A DNA stretch of 64,000 nucleotides from Dendrolimus kikuchii (Eukaryota; Arthropoda; Insecta; Lepidoptera; Lasiocampidae): positions 11,799,887 to 11,863,886 of the forward strand of contig CM034392.1 of assembly GCA_019925095.2 (NCBI GenBank), given 5' to 3'. A program made the position numbers and the translations under genes. Below are positions 11,975 through 23,024 of this stretch, one piece after another. The number at the start of each line of letters is the position of its first letter. The stretch's first letter is position 1. Under the pieces are notes generated by a model, which had not been told where the DNA came from, made no database searches, and saw only the letters and a program-made list of their open reading frames with translations.

Positions 11975-13786
11975 GGTTTGCCATATTTTGATCTTATTGC
12001 CTTTTAAAGATGTTAAACATAAGTAATTAGCACTATAAAAGAACAACGCTAGGAATGACAACACCAGTACTTTAATGTGTTGTCTTGGTGGTTCTTTCCA
12101 TATTGTTAAACTTTAAAATATACCATGATAGAAATAGTTTTAATTACTTTAAAAAAAATCAATGTGATATTTGACTCCTTTCATTTGTACCTACTTATGA
12201 CGTCATAAGCAGATATACTCCTACAAAATCTATAAGGCTATGACATATTTTGTAACTTTAAATAAAGTATCTCAGTTGATTTGACTCCTATTAAATTGTG
12301 AAACTATATTTGAATAAGGGATTAGGAAGTGACAAGTAAAACTTGTTCGCTTTGACTTTAAAAAAATATTTTTCCATTAAAATGCTAGTTAAAAAATTTT
12401 GAAGGGTTTTCCACAGAATGAGAAATTAATGATTTCTTTGCCCTCTGGTCAACATTAGAAATATAGAGCTTAAGGTCTTTTTTAGAATTGCATTTTGTAC
12501 TGAGTGATTGTCATTCTTAGTATTTTTCTTCTGTGTTAGCATTTAGAAACAGTTAATTTAATTTTATCAAGGTCTAATGACTATTTGACTAGTATTAGTT
12601 ATAAATGTATTATAAAGTTCCTTTCCATTATGATGTTAGTATTATATATTTTCAGAATGATTACTTTTATGCGATTGGTTTATAAAGAAATGATGCAAAT
12701 ATTAAAAATTGTGTATTTGACTGGCATGTGTTCAGGTTATTGTCAATTAAGATTTTAATGAATTCAGAAACATTTCGGTTAATTGAATCAGATATTACAA
12801 GAATTATTTTAAAGTAATTGTAATTTATAGAGTATAGATAGTTATCAGGAGAGCCTGATAGTTTATTTATGCTCATGTTAGACAATATGGTGTGAAAATA
12901 CATCCAAGGTACAAATTAGATTAATGTTTAAATATGGATAGGTAGTGAGATAGGATTTGTTTGTTTTGATTTATGAATAAGCCTAGCTCTAGCCTATATT
13001 AGATTTATTCACGTGATATACACCAGAAAACTGTAGTTGCTAGCAACACAATGCAAAAACAATTTATATTGATGCAATTTTTATTGATAAATTTACAAGT
13101 CCATTTTATACATCATGTTTTATAGGTCTTAGGAAAATCATGTCGACATAATTTTACATTTTAGTTAGTGCCTTGAGTTGTAATTTATTTTGGCCCACTT
13201 AGATTGTGTAGAGTTTGTGTTTCGGTTGATTTAATATTTCTTTACTGGAGATAAGTCTTGTTTGATGTCAGTTTTTACTCGTAAAATAATATTGTAATTT
13301 TGTGAGAGGATTTATTAAATGAAGTAATAAAAATTGGTGTTTCATTTAAATATACGCTTAATGTACTGGCCAAATGTTACTATTTTTTTTTGTAATTGTT
13401 AATTTATGTGAAGATATCGAAATATTTAGGACGATAATGTGGCCCGTACGTGGGGCATAACGTGAGTGCAGCGAATTCGTCGTATACATTAGATTTTTCA
13501 AATATAAATCTAATGAGGCAGAATCTAGGCAGATAAGAATTGAACTATCTGTTATGCATAGCTTGAAAACATGATCAACCAATATAATAAGCATAATAAG
13601 AAACACCACACGAACGAAGTCGTGGGCTAAACTAATACTTAAAATTAATCTAGTTGATAATGTTAGTAATAATATACCTTTATTTTCATAAATCTGCAAA
13701 AGTCCAAATTATGAACGTTCTGGGAGCATCGGATTCAAAACTTAATGTGGAGAAGATCAGTATTCATTATTGCTATCTTATATTGT
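11975..13786. other. Kintoun 3' flank
   Basis: Probable 3' untranslated region followed by AT-rich spacer. An AATAAA at about 12259 is a reasonable polyadenylation signal, and others occur further on (about 13327). The motif AAGTATCTCAGTTGATTT occurs near 11419 and again at about 12265. A 10-bp-arm hairpin (CATTAGATTT / AAATCTAATG) lies near 13487-13515. No further gene is supported. Confidence 0.4.
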
Positions 13787-13930
13787 GACTGAGACCATTA
13801 GCATACATATCTGCCACTCTCTCTTTGCCGGGGTCAAATTTTAAGAATCTTTTACGGTTCTGCCTACAAGGCCTTTTAAACAAACCATTCTTAAGAATAT
13901 TTGAAAAGTTTAAACCTGGTCTCAGTCAAA
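13785..13930. repeat. Small inverted-repeat element
   Basis: Perfect 11-bp inverted arms GACTGAGACCA and TGGTCTCAGTC lie about 120 bp apart. They may be terminal repeats of a small non-autonomous DNA transposon. No target duplication could be fixed by eye. Confidence 0.35.
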
Positions 13931-14617
13931 GTGCAGGTTTTTAAAGCCAAACGAGTTCGTGTGGCTGCTCAAAAAGACAAATATCGCTAACAGCTGAGAC
14001 TTTCCATATACTTCTTCAAAATAATCACTACCATAGACCAATTGTTCATGTTTAAACAATATATGTATATATAATTTTTGGGCGAAATAAAACTACACAT
14101 TAAAACCTCACTCTTCAAATAATTTAATTTCTTTTAATAAAATATGCATTTAACTACAGATACACCCTAACAAATACCACCGGGACCTGACGGAGGCGGT
14201 AGAAGGGCTCGATATCTTTCATTTACGCCACTTGCTCCTTTCCGTTACTACGTGCGTTGTTCAGCGAGTGAGCGACTTTAATGGTTTAGAATATTATTAT
14301 CTATTAAAGGTGTAAATAAGGATGTTACCAATGCAAAAAATTCAAATGTTATGTATGAATAAAAACTAGCAATGTCATTATGGTTGTTTATATAACTACT
14401 AATAGATGTCGCTACTACATACTAAGTACATTTTTTGTCACATAGAAAATGAAAACTGATTTTGAACCATAGAATTTACATTTCCGGTCTTATTCATATT
14501 GAGTTGTAGTAAGTTTGTAGGCTTCTTTGAATGAATTAGAATTTTTATCTTTACATAGTATAAAATAAAGTCGCTTTCCCCGTTTTTATATGCGCTAACG
14601 TCTAAACCACGCTACTG

Positions 14618-14619
<2 letters not shown>
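13931..14619. other. Spacer, nothing recognised
   Basis: AT-rich non-coding sequence with no supported feature. Confidence 0.3.

Positions 14620-14695
<76 letters not shown>
14620..14695. repeat. (TA)n microsatellite
   Basis: Uninterrupted alternating TA for about 75 bp. It directly precedes a fragment (ACTAGAGTTTACCCCGCGGC) of the kind seen at the ends of lepidopteran transposable elements. Confidence 0.9.
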
Positions 14696-14698
<3 letters not shown>

Positions 14699-14814
14699 TA
14701 TGTATATATATACTAGAGTTTACCCCGCGGCTACGCCCGTGAAAAATCCCAGCTATTAGCTCTATGTTACTTACATAAAAACTAAATATAGTACATTATG
14801 GTACTAGTGTGTAA

Positions 14815-14905
14815 CATTGGTGATTACCGCCGAGGCGCCATTGAGATTCGAGCCGTAGGCGAGGGTCTTAAGAGAGTCGAGGACGGTAATCATCAATACA
14901 CACGT
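14815..14905. repeat. Fold-back element with GGTGATTACCG arms
   Basis: The left arm (GTGTAACATTGGTGATTACC) and right arm (GGTAATCATCAATACACAC) are inverted copies with a few mismatches. The 40-50-bp centre is unusually GC-rich for this region. It could extrude as a hairpin. No coding potential; the family is unknown. Confidence 0.5.
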
Positions 14906-15320
14906 GTATCATACGACGTTTTTCAACACACTTGTGAATAAAATAACAACAAAAACTCATTTTATTTAGTAAATAAAAAAGTTATATATGAGTGAAAGTT
15001 TTATTTATTAAACACGTACGAGTTAAAATTATCTATTTAAATGAGCAAGCAATAGGAACATTAATTTATTTGTTCTATAGAACACGATCTTTTTTTTTTG
15101 AATAAAACCTTTTTTAAGGACAAAGCAACTCAACCAATAAAATTTAAAAAAAATTCTATAACTCACTAGTGAGTTATAATGTTTTTTAGTCACAGTTTGA
15201 TTATGGGTGTTATTCTGTGCCTAATTGCGGTGACCATAGAGCCACTTTACGAGCAAGTGTCTTGAAAAGGTTTTTTATATATATTAGACCTAAAACTTTA
15301 CTGTTTCTTATTCAATTCAC
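14906..15320. other. AT-rich spacer, nothing recognised
   Basis: Non-coding AT-rich DNA between a fold-back element and repeat A. Confidence 0.3.
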
Positions 15321-15900
15321 TACAATAACAAAGAAACTATAACCATATAGTCTATACAACTGCCCAACAAAACATAGAGGCGAGTCACAGCCAACGTGAG
15401 TTGCAGTAATACAATAATTGTATCTTCTTCATGATAACTTAGGTTTTTGATTGTGAATTGAAAAACGCGATTGTATCGTCATCTATTTTCCTAATCCGTC
15501 TATTTTATAAAAACGACTTCATTTATCGGGATAAAATATATCCTAAGTGTTAACTCGGGTTATAGTACTATGTCGAGTTTCATTCATATATGTTCAGTAG
15601 TTTCCAAAAAAAGATGCTTTCGCGGTGCCATCTTTTTCGCTATTTTTGTTTATCCCACGGAAACAACGTCATTTATCGAGATAAAAAGTATCCTAAGGTA
15701 CGGTCCGGGAAATAAGCTTGCTCTATATCGAGTTTCATTTAAATCCGTTCAGTGGTTTTCACGTGTTGCTCAAACAGACATACAGACAAAATTTTAAAAA
15801 TTGTATTTTCGGAGTTTGTTGGTCCCCCTGATTTTTTTTTACATCTTTTAACGCATTGTACAAACTCGAACCGTATACAGATTTATTATAGTATAGATTT
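15321..15900 (+). repeat. Interspersed repeat A, copy 2 (uninterrupted)
   Basis: The most complete copy. It runs from TTCAATTCACTACAATAACA to ATTATAGTATAGATTTATTA. It contains an internal duplication: two consecutive blocks share GCCATCTTTTT/CATCTATTTT, TTATCGGGATAAAA, TCCTAAG and GTTTCATT.AAATCCGTTCAGT. It is non-coding and probably a non-autonomous retroelement or Helitron-like repeat. Confidence 0.7.
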
Positions 15901-16612
15901 ATTATTGTAGAGAGATTTGTTAGTAAGCTTAGAATAATAATACCTCGAGAGATAGTTTCCTACAAAATAACATTCAGGGTTGAAGCACAAAATCAATCGA
16001 TGTGTACGTGAGCGTCATGTAGTTATTTTTGCTCACACGCACACAGACACAAATAATATTGCAAGTAAATAGAGTATTTCTAAAAAGTAAGGAATTGGAA
16101 CTATTGGAGCTTGTCACACAGAGACTTTGACGGGACCGGACGCGTCGAGAAGCCAACTGAGACTTTTAGGTCTTACTTAATAGTACTTCAGTTTACTGGC
16201 ACCTTCTCAGTTTCTAAGCGTATTAATTCTATATTAGTAAGTAATAACCTAAAGACAAAGCAGTTACATTTCCGTCCAAGCACGGCGAGGGATTCCGTAG
16301 TGGAGAACTTCCGCCATTTTTGCAATTTCGCTCCGGAATCCTAAAAATCGCTGTGCCAATAATTTATCGGTGAATAATTAGGTACCTTAAAAAATACGGT
16401 TCAAGGCTTAACCAGCTAGCAAAGCTTGTTTGAGAGATACTAAAAGCAAAGTTATAAATAAATTAATCGTCCCTTGCAAAGTTTTACAAAGTATCACTCT
16501 TTCGTTACACGATTACAATTTCTAAGTTTGTCGCTAAGCTTAATGATTCTACTGTCCCAATAAACAGGCTGTGAATGTCTCGTCTTTTAGTTTCTTGTAT
16601 TTTTTCTAAGTT
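15901..16612. other. Pre-insertion flank of the Gypsy element
   Basis: Non-coding DNA. The last four bases (16609-16612, AGTT) are the left target duplication of the retrotransposon. The small ORFs here (15974-16156, 16111-16344) have no recognisable content. Confidence 0.4.
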
Positions 16613-16883
16613 TGTGGCGCCCTTACTCGCCACTATATTTTTTGTGTTTAGTGTGGCAACACTAGTTGTTTAAGATTTGCATTATCTATGACCTATGTTC
16701 TCTCTCTCGATTATTACTTCACATGAGACTATGTTATATTTTGTTATGCGTTCTAAAAACTCAATATATAGATGTTCAATATTTAAATAGTGGTGTTACT
16801 TCGTTGCCCAACTCCTGTAGATGCGAACATTATAAAAGGGGACGCGTCTTCACCTACAAGAGGTGCACGCACGAATCCCTAAA
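16613..16883 (+). repeat. 5' LTR of the Gypsy element
   Basis: Starts TGTGGCGCCC and ends CCCTAAA, so the 3' border lacks the usual CA. A TATA-like ATTATAAAAGGGG lies at about 16828, giving a plausible transcription start near 16860. Confidence 0.88.
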
Positions 16884-16884
16884 G

Positions 16885-16902
16885 TGGTGACCACCGACTT
16901 CG
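16885..16902 (+). promoter_or_regulatory. Putative primer binding site
   Basis: TGGTGACCACCGACTTCG begins one base after the LTR; TGG would pair with the CCA end of a tRNA. The tRNA was not identified. Confidence 0.55.
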
Positions 16903-17798
16903 CAATACGCAGTGTCTCAAGCTCAAGATCGTCGCAGGCTTTTAAAAAGTCGCAGTTAATTAATACGGCTGCCTACCACTATACTATTAACATCGCCGCG
17001 AACTGGTTATACGCGGCTGCGAGCAGAGCAACGCCTCATAACAAACTCAAAATCGCCGTGAACGGAAGAACTAGATATTCTGCAACGACCAGCACCGTGT
17101 GTTTACGTCGAGCGTCGCGCGTTTACGCCTACGCCGTCATCATAATCACCGATTTTTTTATTTCGGCGTCCAACAGTGTTTTTGTGCGTATCAGTTCATT
17201 TCATCCGTCTGTACAAACAAATACGCGTCGGTCATTTTTTTCGATCCGCGTTTTTGTGTTTCGGTTCATTTAAAACGTCTGTACTAGGGCGGTGCATCGA
17301 TAAACATTCGATTACAATCTGTCAACATAGACTTGTCGTCATTCGTTCGACCAATCATTCACTAATAGTATTAAATTCTCAGATTGGTTTCGATATCAAC
17401 ATACATTGTGACAGTTCGTGAACAAACCAAATGTCAAATGGTTTAAAATTGTAAACAAACTTTATATAAGTTCATTTCATAAGTTTACCAATGTTAACAA
17501 GAAAGTCTTCTCAATATAATGCATGACTAAACTGGATGTAAATTGTAGGCAATACATTATTTTGTCGCTTGGTCTACTTTATACTAATATTTAAATATGT
17601 TTTTCTATTTTCTTGTGTTTTTTAAAATATCATTTAGTTGTGTATGAGATGTGTTTTTATGTGATTACCCATAATTATTTTTTTTTCTTTATAAAATAAC
17701 TTTGTTTGTGTTGTTAAGTAGCAAACGGCCCCACACCTCCCCTGCATCTGTATCATTATTATAATTATTAATTTATCTTATAGCTATCCCTGAGAACC
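16903..17798 (+). other. Long untranslated leader of the Gypsy element
   Basis: About 0.9 kb between the primer site and gag, longer than in many Gypsy elements. The first 400 bp are GC-richer than the rest and open in frames without an ATG (16863-17273 needs a GTG start), so they are not called as coding. This part probably holds packaging and translation signals. Confidence 0.5.
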
Positions 17799-18686
17799 AT
17801 GACTGAAGAACAGCTTAGGTTAGAGGTAGATAAGCTCAGGCAGGAAAATGCAGCTTTGCAGGGGCGTTTCACTGGGACTACTGATGCCCAAGTTTGTAAG
17901 GTATCTGCCAAAATACCACCTTTCTGGCCACACAGACCTGCTTACTGGTTTGCTACAGTAGAAGCACAATTTGAATTGGGAGGTATTGTAGCAGATAACA
18001 CAAAATTCAACTACCTCATCGGTCATCTGGATGAAAAATTTGCAGAAATTATAGAAGATATTGTCATAAATCCTCCACCACTAGGTCAGCGTTATGAAAA
18101 ATTAAAGGAAGTTTTGATAAAGCGTGTGTCTTTGTCTGAGGAATCTCGAGTTAGACAACTTCTCAATAATGAAGAACTTGGAGATCAGAAGCCATCTCAT
18201 TTCCTCAGACGTCTACGGTCTCTGGCTGGCTCGAATAAATCTGATGACAGCATTTTACGCCAATTATGGTTAAGCCGTTTACCACAGCAGGTACAGGCTA
18301 TCTTGGCCTCTCAACCAGATTTAACATTAGACAAGATGGCTGATCTAGCTGACAATATAACTGAAGTTTTCAACCCTCCGCAAGTCATGCTTTGTACAAC
18401 TACAACAACATCTCCAGGACCATCTACTTCAATTATGGAAATGGTGGAGAGGCGTTTTGACAAGCTTACTAAAGAAATAGCAAGTCTAGCAGTTACCCAA
18501 GCTGAGTACCGTCCACGTGGACGTGGTAATTTCAGAGGACGATCAAATTCTAGAGGACGTTCCCAAAATACATCCTCAGACAAATCCAACATATGTTGGT
18601 ATCATAAAAAATTTAATATTAAGGCAACCAAATGTACAAAACCGTGTAGCTGGATGCCACCGGAAAACCAACCCGACAATCAGTAG
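17799..18686 (+). CDS. gag: Gag protein of the Gypsy element
   Basis: 295 residues. An N-terminal coiled-coil-like stretch ([19 protein letters not shown]) is followed by a capsid-like domain (about residues 35-190; [19 protein letters not shown], then [11 protein letters not shown] and [10 protein letters not shown]). Next comes a basic RG-rich tract ([18 protein letters not shown], about 245-265). A cysteine-histidine cluster, [18 protein letters not shown], sits where the zinc knuckle normally is but does not fit the standard CCHC spacing. The protein should package the element RNA in cytoplasmic particles. The ORF is intact. It overlaps pol, which lies in the -1 frame. Confidence 0.88.
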   Translation: MTEEQLRLEVDKLRQENAALQGRFTGTTDAQVCKVSAKIPPFWPHRPAYWFATVEAQFELGGIVADNTKFNYLIGHLDEKFAEIIEDIVINPPPLGQRYEKLKEVLIKRVSLSEESRVRQLLNNEELGDQKPSHFLRRLRSLAGSNKSDDSILRQLWLSRLPQQVQAILASQPDLTLDKMADLADNITEVFNPPQVMLCTTTTTSPGPSTSIMEMVERRFDKLTKEIASLAVTQAEYRPRGRGNFRGRSNSRGRSQNTSSDKSNICWYHKKFNIKATKCTKPCSWMPPENQPDNQ

Positions 18687-21600
18687 AGGCGGCTACTGAT
18701 TGTTCTCCTCCAGGCCGCCGGTTGTTTGTTACCGACAAGAAGACCCAACGCCAGTTCCTCGTAGACACTGGCTCAGATCTCTGTTGTTTCCCTAGAAGAC
18801 TTCTAGAAGGCCGGTTACCATCACAAGAATATAATCTCAGCGCGGCGAATGGGAGTACAATTAAAACATATGGAAATATTCACCTTCGTTTAGACCTTGG
18901 TCTTAGACGCGATTTTAACTGGAATTTTGTAATTGCAGATGTTGGCGTCCCCATCATTGGCTCGGATTTTCTGAGTTTTTATCATTTATTGCCTGATTGC
19001 CGACAAAAACGTCTCATCGATGGTTTAACCAAAATGTCTGTCTGCGCTTCCATCTCAGTGTCACACCAGGACAGTGTCAAATCTGTATTTATTGGTAACT
19101 CATGTTTTGCTAATATTTTGACTGAGTTTCCAGATATTACTCGACCTCCCGGTTTACCTAGGATTATAAAGCACAACACTGTTCATTATATTAAAACCAC
19201 AGATGGACCACCAGTGTCTTGCCGCCCCCGACGTTTGGCTCCCCAAAAACTTAGTGCAGCGAAACTCGAATTTGATGCAATGGTGCGGTGTGGAACTGCC
19301 CAACCCTCAAAAAGTCCATGGGCCTCTCCTTTGCATTTGACAACTAAGAAGGACAAAACCTGGCGTCCATGTGGCGACTATCGCGCTTTGAACGCTAGAA
19401 CTGTCCCTGACCGATACCCAGTTCGGCATATTAACGACTTTGCCAATAGCCTCGCTGGTGCCACTGTTTTTAGCACCTGTGACTTAGTAAAAGCATATCA
19501 TCAGATTCCCGTGTTTAAAGAGGATATACCGAAGACTGCCATTATTACCCCGTTTGGCCTCTTCGAATTTCCGGTTATGACCTTTGGTCTTCGCAATGCT
19601 GGTCAAACATTCCAGCGGTTTATAGATGAGGTCACACGGGGTCTCGATTTCTGTTTTCCATATGTTGATGACGTACTGGTCTTCTCTCCAGATGAGGCAA
19701 CTCACAAAGAACACCTCCGCACACTCTTTAGTCGATTCAAAGATCATGGAGTTGTAATCAATCCTTCAAAATGTGTTTTAGGTGTTAGCGAGGTTACATT
19801 TTTAGGCTACGTCATCAACGCCAAAGGCACGTGTCCTCCTCAGGATCGCGTCCAAAGCCTACTGGAATTCCAGCCTCCACAAACTGTGCAAGCGATGAGA
19901 AGATTCCTCGGCATGATCAATTTTTATCGCCGCTTTATACCGCACGCTGCAAAATTCCAGGCTCCATTAGTCGATGCTCTAGTTTCTACACACAGCAAAG
20001 GTGCTAAACCATTCCCTTGGTCACCCGAGCTTCTGAAACATTTTGAAGACTGCAAGAAAAGCCTCAGTGACGCCACTCTGCTGCAACACCCAATCAGCGG
20101 TGCCCCTTTAGGCCTCTTCACCGATGCTTCAAGCGTTCACATCGGTGCTTGTCTGCAACAGAAAACTAATGGAGATTGGTTCCCCCTTGCTTTCTTCAGC
20201 AAGAAACTCACTCCTCAGCAGACCCAGTGGCCAGCATATTATAGGGAGCTCTTAGCAGTGTACGAAAGCGTACAACACTTTCGCCATATTTTAGAAGTCC
20301 AGCATTGTACGATTTACACTGACCACAAGCCGCTACTCTATGCTTTCACACAGCGTCGGGAAAAATTGCCTCCCTCGCAACTTAATCAATTATCGTTCAT
20401 TAGCGAATTCACTACTGATATCCGCCATATTAAAGGCGAAGATAATGTGGTTGCTGATGCCTTATCAAGAGTCGAAGCCATCAGCCTAGATCAAGAATAT
20501 GAGATTCTCGACAAAGCACAGAAAGAGGACAATGAACTTACTAAATTATTAGAACCTGGCTCATCCAGACTTAAATTGGAAAAAGTTGATATACCTGGCA
20601 CCGGTATTTCATTAATTTGCGACACTTCCACTGGCAGACCACGTCCCTACGTCCCTCCCAGTTTACGTCGTACTATCTTTAGTAAGCTACATAGCTTAAG
20701 TCATCCGGGTGCCAAGGCTTCGATACGACTCGTAGCTGACCGCTATGTTTGGCCTTCAATTAATAAAGACTGTCGAGAGTGGTCTCGCACGTGCGAGCCT
20801 TGCCAGCGGAGTAAAGTCTCAAGACACAACGTTGCCCCTTTGGGGACGTTTGATACACCATCTGGTCGTTTTCTCCATGTTCATTTGGACATAATCGGAC
20901 CATTACCCGTCTGCGATGAATATCGTTACTGTCTTACAGCCATCGACAGGGTGACAAGATGGCCTGAAGTTTGGCCAATGCGGACCATCACAACTGAAGA
21001 AGTAGCCGAAACTTTTACACGTGAGTGGATATCTCGCTTTGGCGTTCCCTCAGTCGTAACTACAGACCGAGGTACGCAGTTCGAATCTGACCTATTTCGC
21101 AGATTAATGTGCAGTTTCGCCACCAAACGCATTCGAACAACGGCATACCATCCTTCATCAAATGGAATGGTCGAACGTGTTCACCGACAATTAAAAGCCT
21201 CTCTCATGTGTCATGGTAACTCATGGACGAAGGCCCTACCATTGGTGCTTTTAGGCATGCGTTCGGCTTATAAGGAAGACATCGGAGCCACCTCTGCTGA
21301 AATGCTTTTCGGTCAAACTCTACGCCTCCCTGGCGAACTTTTAGTTAACATCCCCAATTCAACAGTTTTTCAAGATTCTTCAGATTTTGTGGTCAAGTTG
21401 CGCCAACACATGGACTCAATCCGTCCGGTCCCTGCATCAAGACACTCTCAGCCCGGGCATTTCATCTTTAAAGAACTCGCCACTTGTTCTCACGTTTTTC
21501 TGAGAGAGGACGCCGTCCGGCGCCCCCTCCAACCACCTTATACCGGCCCATATCAAGTAATCGAGAGATCCAGCGATGGAAAAACCATTACCATCAATTT

Positions 21601-21826
21601 AAAAGGAAAACCTGCAGTAGTAAGTGTGGACCGCGTGAAACCAGCTTTTAGGGAGCAACACAACACTCAAGATGTCCGGACACCGACACCTCCAGTAATA
21701 ATGCCAACTCCACCTGCAGCAGCGCCGCTACCGAGCTTTCCACCTCCTGCTACGCCTGTATCTCAACCCGAACCATATATTACTCGTTCAGGGAGACATG
21801 TTAAATTTAAACAATTTTCTGATTAG
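18650..21826 (+). CDS. pol: Pol polyprotein (protease, RT, RNase H, integrase)
   Basis: The open frame starts at 18650, just after a stop, and overlaps the end of gag by 37 bp in the -1 frame, so it is probably made by ribosomal frameshifting; GGAAAAC at 18662-18668 is a weak slippery candidate. Counting from the TTG at 18722: protease FLVDTGSD (12-19); reverse transcriptase with [10 protein letters not shown] and YVDDVLVFS (about 180-370); RNase H with [11 protein letters not shown] (about 465-585); integrase zinc finger (H..H, CEPC, about 656-694) and core with [16 protein letters not shown] and [10 protein letters not shown] (the DDE residues). The tail is proline-rich. No stop or frameshift interrupts it. 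It copies and integrates the element. Assignment to Ty3/Gypsy follows from the RT-RH-IN order; the sublineage is unresolved. Confidence 0.92.
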   Translation: MDATGKPTRQSVEAATDCSPPGRRLFVTDKKTQRQFLVDTGSDLCCFPRRLLEGRLPSQEYNLSAANGSTIKTYGNIHLRLDLGLRRDFNWNFVIADVGVPIIGSDFLSFYHLLPDCRQKRLIDGLTKMSVCASISVSHQDSVKSVFIGNSCFANILTEFPDITRPPGLPRIIKHNTVHYIKTTDGPPVSCRPRRLAPQKLSAAKLEFDAMVRCGTAQPSKSPWASPLHLTTKKDKTWRPCGDYRALNARTVPDRYPVRHINDFANSLAGATVFSTCDLVKAYHQIPVFKEDIPKTAIITPFGLFEFPVMTFGLRNAGQTFQRFIDEVTRGLDFCFPYVDDVLVFSPDEATHKEHLRTLFSRFKDHGVVINPSKCVLGVSEVTFLGYVINAKGTCPPQDRVQSLLEFQPPQTVQAMRRFLGMINFYRRFIPHAAKFQAPLVDALVSTHSKGAKPFPWSPELLKHFEDCKKSLSDATLLQHPISGAPLGLFTDASSVHIGACLQQKTNGDWFPLAFFSKKLTPQQTQWPAYYRELLAVYESVQHFRHILEVQHCTIYTDHKPLLYAFTQRREKLPPSQLNQLSFISEFTTDIRHIKGEDNVVADALSRVEAISLDQEYEILDKAQKEDNELTKLLEPGSSRLKLEKVDIPGTGISLICDTSTGRPRPYVPPSLRRTIFSKLHSLSHPGAKASIRLVADRYVWPSINKDCREWSRTCEPCQRSKVSRHNVAPLGTFDTPSGRFLHVHLDIIGPLPVCDEYRYCLTAIDRVTRWPEVWPMRTITTEEVAETFTREWISRFGVPSVVTTDRGTQFESDLFRRLMCSFATKRIRTTAYHPSSNGMVERVHRQLKASLMCHGNSWTKALPLVLLGMRSAYKEDIGATSAEMLFGQTLRLPGELLVNIPNSTVFQDSSDFVVKLRQHMDSIRPVPASRHSQPGHFIFKELATCSHVFLREDAVRRPLQPPYTGPYQVIERSSDGKTITINLKGKPAVVSVDRVKPAFREQHNTQDVRTPTPPVIMPTPPAAAPLPSFPPPATPVSQPEPYITRSGRHVKFKQFSD

Positions 21827-21838
21827 CCTAATTTTCTT

Positions 21839-21851
21839 CGTGGGGGGGTGG
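21839..21851 (+). promoter_or_regulatory. Polypurine tract of the Gypsy element
   Basis: TGGGGGGGTGG lies immediately before the 3' LTR, the expected place for plus-strand priming. One T interrupts the G run. Confidence 0.7.
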
Positions 21852-22122
21852 TGTGGCGCCCTTACTCGCCACTATATTTTTTGTGTTTAGTGTGGCAACA
21901 CTAGTTGTTTAAGATTTGCATTATCTATGACCTATGTTTTCTCTCTCGATTATTACTTCACATGAGACTATGTTATATTTTGTTATGCGTTCTAAAAACT
22001 CAATATATAGATGTTCAATATTTAAATAGTGGTGTTACTTCGTTGCCCAACTCCTGTAGATGCGAACATTATAAAAGGGGACGCGTCTTCACCTACAAGA
22101 GGTGCACGCACGAATCCCTAAA
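21852..22122 (+). repeat. 3' LTR of the Gypsy element
   Basis: Direct copy of 16613-16883, with TGTGGCGCCC at the start and CCCTAAA at the end, followed by the AGTT duplication. Confidence 0.88.
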
Positions 22123-22126
22123 AGTT

Positions 22127-22599
22127 CTTCAGACCATCCTACTTTTTTTGTTTATTTAACATGGTTTTGTACAATGCAGGTTCAGTTAGTGTAAGTATTT
22201 AAGAAGTTCAGATATTAGAATAATTAATAAACCTGCTATAAATAGACATAAACATAAATTAAATTACTGGTTAGTTTAATCAAAAGGCCTTCGGAAGTTC
22301 TTTAGTAAAAAAAAAATAAACATCCATCCTCAGTCTTTCTCGTTTACGCTTTTTATCCATTAAAATCCTCTTAATAGGATTGTATTCAGTAACTGTATGC
22401 ATTTTTTTATATACAACCCCTAGAGGAACAAATTTTCGTATAGACGGTGCCTGCGTGAAGGAAGGCATAAAAAAAAGTGAAGACTTTTTTCAAAATGTGT
22501 GCGGAAACTTATGTAGTACTCTATAGTTTGCACCGCGGACTACCCGCGTGTACGCGTGTGCAGCCGCAACCTGCCCTAGGCAGTAGCTTTATTTTACTT
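22127..22599. other. Spacer right of the Gypsy element
   Basis: Non-coding AT-rich sequence. The minus-strand ORF 22280-22468 has no recognisable domain. Confidence 0.3.
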
Positions 22600-22849
22600 A
22601 GACAAAAACTTAATTCGATTGTTTAAATATGATAATAATAAAGAAACTAAGTCCATATAGTCTAGACTAGTGGTTCCCAAACTTATTTTGTATACTGCCC
22701 ACTTTGAGAATAAATTATTTTTTAGCGCCCCATTTTTTCACCTACTTAAAAACCACTATAACGTCAAATGAAATTAATTGATTATTGTGAGCTATATTAG
22801 CGAAGAGTAAACATTCATTCTAAACGACACTTTTACTATAGCCCGCAAC

Positions 22850-22911
22850 AGTTAACTTGAGACCTAAGCGCAGTAGGTAGTGCACAACGGCACTGAGGTC
22901 TCAAGTTAACT
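22850..22911. repeat. 62-bp hairpin near the hAT left end
   Basis: Perfect 16-bp arms AGTTAACTTGAGACCT and AGGTCTCAAGTTAACT enclose a 30-bp loop. It may be a tiny nested fold-back element or a subterminal structure of the hAT. Confidence 0.75.
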
Positions 22912-23024
22912 CTTACGTCCTACACCTACCAATGATAATAATCATTGAAACGCAACTTTATAGTATTCAGACAGAGTATCTTTTATTCAAAATAAAACAA
23001 ACATAATCGATTCTTATATAAAAA

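Larger units (their letters stand above)
16613..22122 (+). mobile_element. Ty3/Gypsy LTR retrotransposon, near-intact and young
   Basis: 5510 bp with two direct LTRs of 271 bp, a primer site next to the left LTR, a gag ORF, a pol ORF (PR-RT-RNaseH-IN) and a purine tract before the right LTR. AGTT precedes the left LTR (16609-16612) and follows the right one (22123-22126), the 4-bp duplication expected of Gypsy integrases; because of a shared A, a 5-bp AAGTT reading is also possible. Only one LTR difference was noticed by eye (C/T near 16697 versus 21936), so insertion was recent. There is no env ORF, so it is a plain intracellular element and not an errantivirus. Confidence 0.93.

Noticed and set aside
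16863..17421. ORFs in the Gypsy leader (136, 62 and 81 residues)
   Set aside because: The longest needs a GTG start inside the LTR, and none resembles a retroelement protein; read as untranslated leader.
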